From Mesostigma viride (Eukaryota; Streptophyta; Mesostigmatophyceae; Mesostigmatales; Mesostigmataceae), in assembly GCA_009746045.1 (NCBI GenBank), contig RPFO01000594.1, positions 974,653 through 1,038,652 on the forward strand: a stretch of DNA of 64,000 nt, read 5' to 3'. The notes below the pieces were generated by a model. The model was given only the letters and a program-made list of their open reading frames with translations. It was not told the origin of the DNA and searched no databases. Position numbers and translations under genes: made by a program. Shown piece after piece: positions 29,690 through 38,440 of this stretch. Position 1 is the first letter of the stretch; every line of letters starts with the position of its first letter.

Positions 29690-32306
29690 CACCGTCCGCA
29701 TTAGTAGTTTTAAATAAATAATTAGCTACTGGAAAATGTTTTGGCTGAAAACCATAAAAAAAACAAAAGAAAATTAATTAATTAACTCCTGGGGCTCAGG
29801 ACTGGACTCAACAAACGAATAAACAAAATTAATTAATCAACTCATGTGGGCACGGGGTCGTCGCCCTGTGAGAAAACAAACAAACACAATGTATTATATA
29901 ATATAAAGTACATAAAACCTTCGAAAATACCTTGGACAGGCGGGGAACATGAAATATCGTGAAAATCGAAAAAACCCCGCAGGCCGAGCGCGGGCCGGGG
30001 TGAGGCGCGAACTTCGATCACCTTAACAACATGCGCAGTGAATGTCTCCGTCACCCCCCTGCCGGCGGCCGAGTGCTGCAGTCTAGATACTTATGGGCCT
30101 TGAGCAATTAAATAGGGTATCACTGACCTGAGACCTCCACTGACTATAGCCTGTGGCCGCCGAAAGGGGGGCCGCCGGGCCGGGTTGGGGACGGCGTGTA
30201 CCATATCTACCAAACAAACAAAAGAAATTTAATTAAATAAGTACCCACGTGCCTTGAACGGCTGCAGGACAAACAAACAAACAAAAGGTTTTAAGGGGAC
30301 GGTCCCGGCGCGAATATTTTGGCGCCGAAAAATTCGCGGTACCCGTCCGTACCGTGAAAAAGTGGTGCACGGGGCGCGCACCCCTACCGGAGCTGGCCAT
30401 GGCGACGTGCTTTCAGGCAGAGTAGAAAAAGATAGCTCGCGGAATGCAGAGAAACTGAGCGAATCTTAAAGACGATGAGTAAATGATACTACTTCGTAGC
30501 GGAGTTCGCGTTTTTTGCAGTGTCGATGATTTTATTGATGACCATCGCCACGGGGGTCCAATCGGATGTTTTCGTCGAGAGGAATAAATTAGAATGCACG
30601 CTGGCGGCGGTGATTGTCAGGTTTTATGGGCTTTACCTAGCGTCAAGGATGCGTTTAAATCGTTATTGGTAAAGCTTTAAAAAATTTGCTGGGTTTCGGC
30701 AAGATTTCCGTCATGATCGGTAAGACACTCTCCAGGCTCGCGGGATGCGCGTCTTATTATTCCATGGAAGGTTGTTCTTTCTTGCGCCGCTGGGCGAAGG
30801 ACAATTCCGGTAATGGTACGATCGTGTGATCAACGTGACCCTATGAATGTTTCGCTTCCTTTATGGGTTATCAACGCAAGTTTTCGGCTTCTTTCCGTGC
30901 AGTTAGCGCCAGGTATAATGCCATTCCGTGCTGCGCATCGCCAGATTCCTGGCACCTTTCAGTGGTTTTTATGTACGTTGCATGGCTGGGATGTGTCAAA
31001 GCGTGACCGTGGCATATCGTCAAGTTGTCAGGGATTTGCTGAGTGGTTTCTTGGAAGGAGATTGCTAACAGCACTCAGTTTTGTGTGAATATTGACGCGG
31101 CCTTTCTTAGCAGAGGCTTCATTGTGGTTAGAGGCTCACAAGCTTGAGTTTGTTTCTTGGCAAACAATTGCGCTGGAAAGAAAGGTGGCAGTGGTTTTTC
31201 TGAGGGGCATACTGCATGGGTGGAACTGCACGTAGGTAGGGGTTGTCGTTGTCTTGTTGGCCTTTCTCCCACTAAAATGGGAGAGCCCTAATTCATATGC
31301 TAGCAAGGCAAGGTAACCATGGTAAGAAGCCTTGGCAAGCAGCATGTATGATAATTCTGCTTTCTCTGTGGACTGTCTGTTGTTACTCTTGTCGGGCAAT
31401 TAGTGGATATGGCTTTCTAGGGTGTGTTTGAGCTTGGTTTTGGGATGATGCCCACACCATAAACCTGGAATATGCTTCAGAAGTGTTGGCTAGGCATGTA
31501 GAGCTACCTGCCTCATTGTTGTGCACACACGCAACAGGTTGCCCGTGTCGAGGTAAGGCAAGGGCACATGACGTGCCCAGCCACCTCCTTGTACATTGTG
31601 GTCGAATTGGGCATGGTCAGGAGCCTTTTGGATGGCATAGGAAGTGTTAGTGTGCCTTAATACTCACTAATGCCTTCCTTAGCGTCTGCACAGGTGGCCA
31701 ACTGCCAAAATTAATAACTGCTACAGCTGAGCTCAGAATGCCACCAAACTTTGACAGTGCATTCTATGGTCATGACAGAATTTGACTTGTGCTTTTCAGG
31801 CCTAATTGATGTGTTATGAGTGTGTATGGGGACGCCCCGCCTAAAAAAGCGTATTTTTGGCCCAAAAAATAATAACTCAAAGGGATGTGCTGATTTTGTT
31901 GATCCAATTAGGTAGAAACAATGTCCCATGACATTTTTATATGGGTTGTGCTTTTTTCATGCAACTGGTTCTCCCACTGTTCTGGGCAAGATGTGCCCCG
32001 GACAGCGTTTTTTTCTATTTTTAGCTCATAGCCGGTGTATGGCTGGGGGTAGTACCCCCAACAAGTGGTGGTATGCATGCCCAAACATCATGTTTATGGT
32101 CCCCAAACATCATTCAGTGGTTGTCAGTTGCATTTCTGTAGTTATTAGGGGGGGTAAGTTTTGATATATTTCTATGGGACCCTCCCCTTAATTAAATAAT
32201 AAAAACCCGGGACTCTAACTGGCTCCCAACAAACAATCCAGGGTTATTCGTAATGCAGATACGGCAAAAATTGACCCATAAATATAAACTACTAATGCGG
32301 ACGGCG
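29690..32306. mobile_element. TIR element with TA-like target duplication, carrying K2
   Basis: The left end CACCGTCCGCATTAGTAGTT is matched in inverse orientation by the right end, with one mismatch at the second base. TA flanks both ends; the left TA falls in the array motif CCACTAGTCC, suggesting a Tc1/mariner-like element. Taking five more bases, CACTACACCGTCC / GACTACGCCGTCC would resemble a CACTA end, so the superfamily is uncertain. Without K2 it is about 720 bp, AT-rich, with no ORF. Confidence 0.6.
30295..32187. mobile_element. TTAA-flanked TIR transposon K2, 1893 bp
   Basis: Ends GGGGACGGTCCC and (reverse complement) GGGGAGGGTCCC, flanked by TTAA at 30291-30294 and 32188-32191. The left end resembles the right end of K1, and the right end resembles K1's left end (shared CCATAAA.ATGA...TTGGGCATGCAT), so K1 and K2 are inverse-oriented, diverged members of one family. 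No transposase ORF is visible. Confidence 0.83.
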
Positions 32307-32459
32307 TAGTCTGTAATAAAAACACTTGTCTGTAAATATGGAAACATATCTGTAATTTCCGGGCCTCAACTTTACTAATCTGTGAAATTCTCTATTTGCA
32401 ATATGCAACCACGGAAGCATCCGAAGTTCCCGACACACTAGGAAGTCGGAAAAAATTCG

Positions 32460-32850
32460 CACTGAGATTTCTTGAGATTGTCCTGAGTTTTTTTTTGATA
32501 AATCTTGAGAAATCCTGAGAAATCCTGAGATGTCCTGAGAATGTCTTGAGAATGTCTTGAGATTAATCCTGAGTTTTCCTGAGATTGTCCTGAGATTGAT
32601 CTTCATATTTCGTCTTCACAAAATCTGGTAAGTGCACACCTCGGGTCCTGAGATTTCTGGTGAAAAAAATCTCAAGATTTTCAACTGAAAAACTCAGGTC
32701 TTGAGATTTTGACTTTGTAGTGAAAATCTCAGGACAATCTCAGGACAAAATCTCAGGACAATCTCAGGACAATCTCAGGACAATCTCAGGACAATCTCAG
32801 GACAATCTCAGGACAATCTCAGGACAAAAAAACGAGTAGAATCTCAAGAA
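32460..32850. repeat. inverted 11-bp tandem repeats (large hairpin)
   Basis: On the right, about 32720-32830, ACAATCTCAGG repeats in tandem seven or more times. On the left, about 32470-32600, diverged copies of the complement (TCCTGAGATTGT, TCTTGAGA) repeat in the opposite sense. The two halves could pair as a long stem. No coding content. Confidence 0.85.
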
Positions 32851-32956
32851 AATCAAGAACATGCACAGGCGAATTCTCCAGCCATTCTGGGACAAAAAAA
32901 TGGTGTTATCAGGGACCGTCAGAAATACGACAATGCAAGATGATTACAACAGGGGC

Positions 32957-34425
32957 ACGACCATAGCTGCCGGGTAGAGGAGCTAGTCGCATTCTGCATT
33001 GAGCATCGTGTATCTATATTAGGCGTCCAGGAACACCGCCGCACGGTGCCACTTGGCATGGTGAGCACTGCTCGCTTGGCGGGTGGCTGGAGGTTTTACT
33101 TTGCTGGCAGCGGTACGTCTGGCCAAGGTGGTGTTGGTCTTTTGTGTTCGCCGCTGGCAGTTGCTAGCCTCAGCACGCTTAAGTTTCTAACCCCACGCCT
33201 TATGGTAGCACATTTCACCTCTGTCGAGGGGCGGTCTAAACACCACCTTACGGTGGGGGTGGGCTACGCACCCCACAGTGGTCTACCTGAGTCGGCCCGT
33301 GAGGAGTTCTTCGAATCCTTGCATGACCTTGAGAGGGTCACCCCGGCCCGCCACTTTTTGGTTATGCTGCTCGACGCCAATGCCACGCTCCCCGTGGGCA
33401 CTGCTGGCAGCCGCTTTGCGCCTGCTGACACTACTGCTAACGACAACACTCCCCTGTTTTCTGCCTTTTTGAGGGATAGCGGGATGGTTGCTGTCAACTG
33501 CCACTTCCAACGTCCCTCACAGGACTTGGTCACTTTTCGTGGCCCTAACGGCCGTCAGGCCTGTTTGGACTACGTGGTGGTACGGCAGTCCAGGTGCACC
33601 TCGGTCCTGGACACCCGAGTGTTTGACACGCCGACGGTGTGCTCTGACCACCGGTTGGTGCGCGCGACCCTTCGGCTCCGGTTCCACGTCCCCGCGCGCC
33701 GCGCCCCAGTGGTCCGCCCTGACTGGTCTGCTCTACGTCCGGTCAAGGGAGATCCTGAGGACTGGACGGACGCCGAGCACGAGCGGAACTGGTGCCGACG
33801 GAAGTACCTGTCGGCCCTGGACGCCCGGGCGGACGTCGACGAGCTGGACAATGGTGCCCCCAACGCAGCCATTTTTGCGGGCTTTGCGGCCCGTGCCCCG
33901 TTGCTGGCGGCCCGGCACCTGCCGGTCATGCCCCGCCGCCGCCCCGGCCCGCTCTACCGCCAGGACCCCAAGGTCTTGGCCGCCCGGCACCGCCTCAAGC
34001 GTAACCGGGACCCGCTGCAGAAACCATTGCTCCAGGCCGCCCTTGTGGAGGCCTACGAGCACGCTCAGGACGCGGAGGCGGCCCAGTGCATCGCGGATGC
34101 CAAGGCCTGCCAGGCTCGCAACCAGGGCAAGGACATGTGGTACCACCTCGACCGGCTCGGCGGCCGGCGGCAGCGCACCCCGGTGGAGCACACGGGGGAC
34201 GGCACGGCGCCGGTAAGCCTTGACCGCTGGTTGGCCCACAATGTTTCCTTGACCGGTGGGGCTCGCGCCCCCCCCCGCCGCTTCACCCCGAGACGGCCGC
34301 CCGCCTCGGGGTCGCCGGACCCCCGCCGCCGCCAGCGCCCCCCTCCTCGGCCGCGGACTACCAAGTCCCCGCCTTGCAGGAGGGCTGCCTTGCCACTGAC
34401 GACGTCGTCCCCCCCTTCACTTTGA
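32957..34425 (+). pseudogene. LINE ORF2 endonuclease domain and spacer, 5'-truncated
   Basis: APE-type endonuclease that nicks target DNA. Visible: VSILGVQEHRR (catalytic Glu), SGTSGQGGVGLLCSP, HLTVGVGYAPH, a DANAT motif in HFLVMLLDANATLPVG, LDYVVVRQ and the terminal SDHRLVRATLRL with the catalytic SDH. A Pro/Arg-rich spacer follows to about 34280. The reading frame is lost in a run of nine C at 34269-34277; the RT continues in another frame. Confidence 0.9.
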
Positions 34426-36068
34426 AGGAATTGGACGGCGCCCTTGCTCGCCTGCGGTACGATGCGGCGGTCGGTGCCGACCACCTTTCTGCTGAGCTGC
34501 TGAAGACCCCTGATCTGGCGGTTAGGGATCTTCTGCTGGCGTTCTGCAACCGTGTCCTGCTCTCTGACGAGCCTCCGCCTGCTGAGTGGCAGACGGCCAT
34601 CCGCGTCATGCTGTACAAGAAGGGCTCTGCTGCTGACCCCGGTAACTACCGGGGTGTCTGCCTCCAGAGCGCCGCGCTGAAGGTCTTCATGCGCATGATG
34701 CTGCACAGGCTCCGCGCCGCGCTGGACCCACACCTGGGTGAGTCTCAGATGGGTTTCCGTCGTGGTCGTAACACTGTCATGGCTGTGTTTGTCGCGCGCC
34801 GGTTGATGGAGGAGGTGCGTCGACTTCCCCCTGACAGTTTGCCGCTGGTCTTCATTTTTGTTGACTATATCAAGGCCTTTGACACGGTTCTCTGGGAGGC
34901 TCTTTGGGCCATCCTAGCTCTGGATCGGGTACCACCTGCGTTTATTGCTGCCATTCGCCGTCTGTATGAGGGTTCACAGGCAGTAGTGCGGACTGCGGAG
35001 GGCACCACTCCACCATTCCCCCTTCACCACGGGGTGTGGCAAGGTTGTGTCCTGTCCCCATACCTGTTCATTATTGTCGTGGATCACGTCATGCGCCGGG
35101 CACGTGCGCGCTTTACTGCTCTTAAGGGGTTCGAGCCAGGCTTGGACATCCTTAACGTGAAAGAGCACGGCGGGGTTAGACCTGGTTACCGCCTTGCCGA
35201 CCTGATTTATGCGGATGATACCACCCTCATCGAGAGCCCCGAGCACATTCAGACCTGGCTGGACTGCCTGGGCCTGGAGGCGCGGGCGGTGGGGCTGGAG
35301 ATTAGTGTCAAAACTGAGGCGATGGTGATAGGAGCATCCAGTAAACCACCGCTGCCGCGCCTGCTCGACGGGACGGAGGTCCCGTTCCGCGACCGCTTCA
35401 AGCTGTTGGGGAGCTGGCTTCCTGACACCGCCGACGATGTGGACACCCGCATCGGCCTTGCCTGGGCCAAGCTCCGTTCGCTCACACCCTACTGGCGCTC
35501 GAAGGGCCTGAACGGGCACCGCAAGCGCATGCTCTTCAAGGTCCTCGTCCTCACGGTGCTCACGTATGGCGCCGAGGCGTGGACCCTCCCACCCAAACTG
35601 GCAGCTCGGCTCGACGGCACAGTTTACAGGATGCTCCGGCAGGTCCTTAATGTAGGTTTTTCCGAGCGTCCGTCATCAGAATCTCTGTATCATGGCATGC
35701 CTCGTGTTTCGGACGAGATTAGGCAGCGTAGGATAGCATTTGTAGGACACCTTGCCCGCACCAGCCAGGTCGACACCACCCTTGGTCTGGCCGGCCCCCA
35801 GCGGCTTGGACAGCCAGGGCGGCACATTCTGACCTGGCCTGGCCCCAAGGACATTCCCAAAAGGGTAGGGAAACCTGTCACCAACTACGTTCAGATGTTG
35901 CTGGACGACCTAGTGGTCCCAGCCCAGTTTGAGCACCGCATCCACTCTCTCTCCCGTCTTTGGACTGCCATGCAGGACAAGACGCGGTGGAAGAAGATAA
36001 TTTGTCAAGGCGCACACGCCCGACCCTGTGGGCAAGCCACCTCCCCCCAAGCGGAGGAGGCGTTTTGA
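34279..36068 (+). CDS. LINE ORF2 reverse transcriptase and C-terminal region
   Basis: Continuation of ORF2 after the C-run frameshift; the frame is open from about 34279 and the first ATG is at 34374. RT motifs: NYRGVCLQSAALKVF, QMGFRRGRNTVMAVF, motif A FIFVDYIKAFDTVLW, motif B HHGVWQGCVLSPYLF, motif C YADDTTLIESP (catalytic DD), then a thumb and a RRIAFVGHLART-type tail common in several LINE clades. It ends TGA at 36068. The clade cannot be fixed by eye. Confidence 0.93.
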
Positions 36069-36215
36069 TGAGTAGTGTAGTTAGGATTTTCTAGATAGAG
36101 TTAGGATAGTTCGATCACGCGGCTTCCTCCACCCCATCCATCATGAAATATGTGCTACATGACCTCCCCACGGAGGCATGTTATAATTTAATTTAATTTT
36201 AATTTTAATGACTCA

Positions 36216-36690
36216 CAATCAGTGCATTTATTACATTGATAAATATTATTTAAAAAATCTTTTATTCATAGTCAAAAAATAAATCACAACAAAAGAGGAT
36301 TGTTTGTTCATCGTTTGGCAGATCTTGTAGATCATTTGGTTCTTCATATACTCTGCCAATTAAACTGTGCTTCGTTGCACATTTACCTGCACGCATAAAC
36401 CAGGAAGGGGGAAAAACAGCATTAAACAGGACCATGATTAGAAACGCTGGGCTGCAGCATGTGCACATGAACACCTAACCAGACCAAAGGCATAGCAAAC
36501 AACATCATGCTCGGCATAAAAAAAGATACTTCTGACTGGTACAAAACATTGAAAGGGTGACCCAAGTGAAAGCCTAGCACCGCCATTATTGAGATGTGCA
36601 AGACCAAGAAACCACGACATTGCATATGACTGATGCATTGAAAAAGGGAAAACACGTTTATTAACTGTGAAGCTCCAGGGTAACTAGACT
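36216..36690. other. unassigned AT-rich sequence
   Basis: Follows the LINE tail. No ORF, repeat or TIR pair recognised. Confidence 0.3.
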
Positions 36691-37016
36691 AAATTTCTTC
36701 AGGGCAAGGGACTAATTGAATTCAGCAAGCATGCAAGCGTACATGCGCGCAAGGACGAGAGTGGCTAAATAAGGAAGCAAGGGCCTAACAAAGGAAGCAA
36801 GGGACTTATTAGATTCAGCAAGCAAGCAATTGCAAGCATGCAAGGAAGAGGGGCTAACAAAGGAAGCAAGGGCCTAACAAAGGAATCAGGGGACTGATTC
36901 CATTCAGCAAGTGGTGAAGCATGCAGGGAAGGAACGGCCTAACCAAGTAGGCAAGGTCATATCAAAGGCAGCGAGGCATTAATTAAATTCAGCAAGCATG
37001 CGAGGAAGAGTGGCTT
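36691..37016. repeat. degenerate GGAAGCAAGGG-type repeats, left part
   Basis: Repeated variants of AAAGGAAGCAAGGG with interspersed CAGCAAGCATGCAAG, continuing after 38198. The LINE fragment is inserted into this repeat. Confidence 0.7.
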
Positions 37017-37192
37017 ACAAAGGAAGCATTAAAAATTAAATTAAATTATAACATGCCGCCGTGGGGAGGTCATGTAGCACATATTTCATGATGGATGGGG
37101 TGGAGGAAGCCGCGTGATCGAACTATCCTAACTCTATCTAGAAAATCCTAACTGCACTACTCATCATCAAAACGCCTCCGCCGCTTGGGGGG

Positions 37193-37398
37193 AGTTACGT
37201 TAAATAGTGCCGGAACCTTTTGCCGCCTGAGGCAAATCGGGCCGGAACACTATTTTGCCCGGAATAACCACTTCCGAGCACCCAAGTTAATTCGGCCGAA
37301 TTAACTTGGGTTCTCGGAAGTGGTTATTCCGGGCAAAATAGTGTTACGGACCGATTTGCCTCAGGCGGCAAAAGGTTCCGGCACTATTTAACGTAACT
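37193..37398. repeat. palindrome A, 206 bp
   Basis: Self-complementary about 37295/37296 with essentially no loop (centre TTAATTCGGCCGAATTAA). Its outer half has GGGCCGGAAC where its inner half has the GGTCCGTAAC type, so the two arms differ at a few bases. Confidence 0.93.
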
Positions 37399-37529
37399 AA
37401 AACCTGGCCTCGTGGAGGGGGACGAAGAGCCCGAGACATCCGCCTAGGCCACTGAGCACGCACCACTAAATGCGCCGGAGCTGCCTCAGTGAGGATTCGA
37501 ACCCCTGACCTCCAAGGTGCACGGGTTTT
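37399..37529 (-). repeat. 131-bp arm with tRNA-like B box (left copy)
   Basis: Minus-strand orientation carries GGTTCGAATCC (37493-37503), a perfect RNA polymerase III B box / T-loop sequence, within GGTCAGGGGTTCGAATCCTC and followed by ACTGAGGCA. No A box or 5' tRNA half is present. It is the inverse of 37736-37866 with three transition differences. Confidence 0.75.
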
Positions 37530-37735
37530 AGTTACGTTAAATAGTGCCGGAACCTTTTGCCGCCTGAGGCAAATCGGTCCGTAACACTATTTTGCCCGGA
37601 ATAACCACTTCCGAGCACCCAAGTTAATTCGGCCGAATTAACTTGGGTGCTCGGAAGTGGTTATTCCGGGCAAAATAGTGTTACGGACCGATTTGCCTCA
37701 GGCGGCAAAAGGTTCCGGCACTATTTAACGTAACT
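37530..37735. repeat. palindrome B, 206 bp, centre of the structure
   Basis: Same 206-bp palindrome as A and C, with both halves of the GGTCCGTAAC type. Its axis is the axis of the entire 880-bp structure. Confidence 0.93.
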
Positions 37736-37866
37736 AAAACCTGTGCACCTTGGAGGTCAGGGGTTCGAATCCTCACTGAGGCAGCTCCGGCGCATTTAGC
37801 GGTGCGTGCTCAGCGGCCTAGGCGGATGTCTCGGGCTCTTCGTCCCCCTCCACGAGGCCAGGTTTT
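37736..37866 (+). repeat. 131-bp arm with tRNA-like B box (right copy)
   Basis: Plus-strand copy: AAAACCTGTGCACCTTGGAG, GGTTCGAATCC (37762-37772), CACTGAGGCA. It resembles the 3' half of a tRNA gene (variable region, T arm, acceptor strand) but the T stem is imperfect and the 5' half is absent, so it is not a functional tRNA gene. Confidence 0.75.
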
Positions 37867-38072
37867 AGTTACGTTAAATAGTGCCGGAACCTTTTGCCGC
37901 CTGAGGCAAATCGGGCCGGAACACTATTTTGCCCGGAATAACCACTTCCGAGCACCCAAGTTAATTCGGCCGAATTAACTTGGGTGCTCGGAAGTGGTTA
38001 TTCCGGGCAAAATAGTGTTCCGGCCCGATTTGCCTCAGGCGGCAAAAGGTTCCGGCACTATTTAACGTAACT
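37867..38072. repeat. palindrome C, 206 bp
   Basis: Self-complementary about 37969/37970. Both halves are of the GGGCCGGAAC type, unlike palindrome B. Confidence 0.93.
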
Positions 38073-38197
38073 GGGGGAGGTGGCTTGCCCACAGGGTCGG
38101 GCGTGTGCGCCTTGACAATCTTCTTCCACCGCGTCTTGTCCTGCATGGCAGTCCAAAGACGGGAGAGAGAGTGGATGCGACTAAACAAAGGAAGCAT

Positions 38198-38440
38198 GGG
38201 ACTAAGAAAGGAAGCAAGGGACTAATTACATTCAGGAAGCACGCATGCAAGGAAGCAAGGGAATTCAGCAAGCGGCTAAACAACCAAGCAAGGGCCTAAT
38301 CAAGGAAGAAAGCAACCACGCAAAGAAGCAAGCAAGCACGCAAAGACGGAAACAAGCATGCAAGGAAGCAAGGGGTTTATCGAACTCAGCAAGCAAGCAT
38401 GCAAGGAAGCAAGGAGCAAGTGAGGGACCAAGGGACTAAT
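38198..38440. repeat. degenerate GGAAGCAAGGG-type repeats, right part
   Basis: Continuation of the repeat seen at 36691-37016 on the other side of the LINE fragment. Confidence 0.65.

Larger units (their letters stand above)
32957..36215 (+). mobile_element. LINE (non-LTR retrotransposon), 5'-truncated
   Basis: Near-identical to the LINE at 61207 onward starting from CGACCATAGCTGCCGG (62940 there), so ORF1 and the start of ORF2 are missing, as expected from incomplete target-primed reverse transcription. It contains endonuclease and RT domains, a 3' UTR of about 145 bp and an AATTTAATTTAATTTTAATT tail. No clear target duplication was found. Confidence 0.92.
37193..38072. repeat. 880-bp three-tier perfect palindrome
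   Basis: Base i pairs with base 75265-i from one end to the other, centre at 37632/37633. It consists of three 206-bp palindromes, each beginning AGTTACGTTAAATAGTGCCG and ending in its complement, separated by two mutually inverted 131-bp arms. The target in the LINE (CTTGGGGGGAGG) becomes TTGGGGGG | element | GGGGGAGG, consistent with a 5-bp GGGGG duplication. No ORF; a foldback-type or MITE-like insertion of unknown class. Confidence 0.93.
37030..38179 (-). mobile_element. LINE 3' end (minus strand), split by a palindromic insertion
   Basis: Reverse complement of the 3' end of the LINE at 35945-36215, with the tail at 37030 and ORF2 C-terminal sequence at 38073-38179 (RIHSLSRLWTAMQDKTRWKK). 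Flanked by a 13-bp duplication ACAAAGGAAGCAT (37017-37029 and 38185-38197), though the target is itself repetitive. An 880-bp palindrome lies inside (37193-38072). Confidence 0.88.

Noticed and set aside
37738-37790. A functional tRNA gene in the palindrome arm
   Set aside because: Only the T-loop/B box and an acceptor-like 3' strand are present; no 5' half, no A box, and the T stem has a mismatch.
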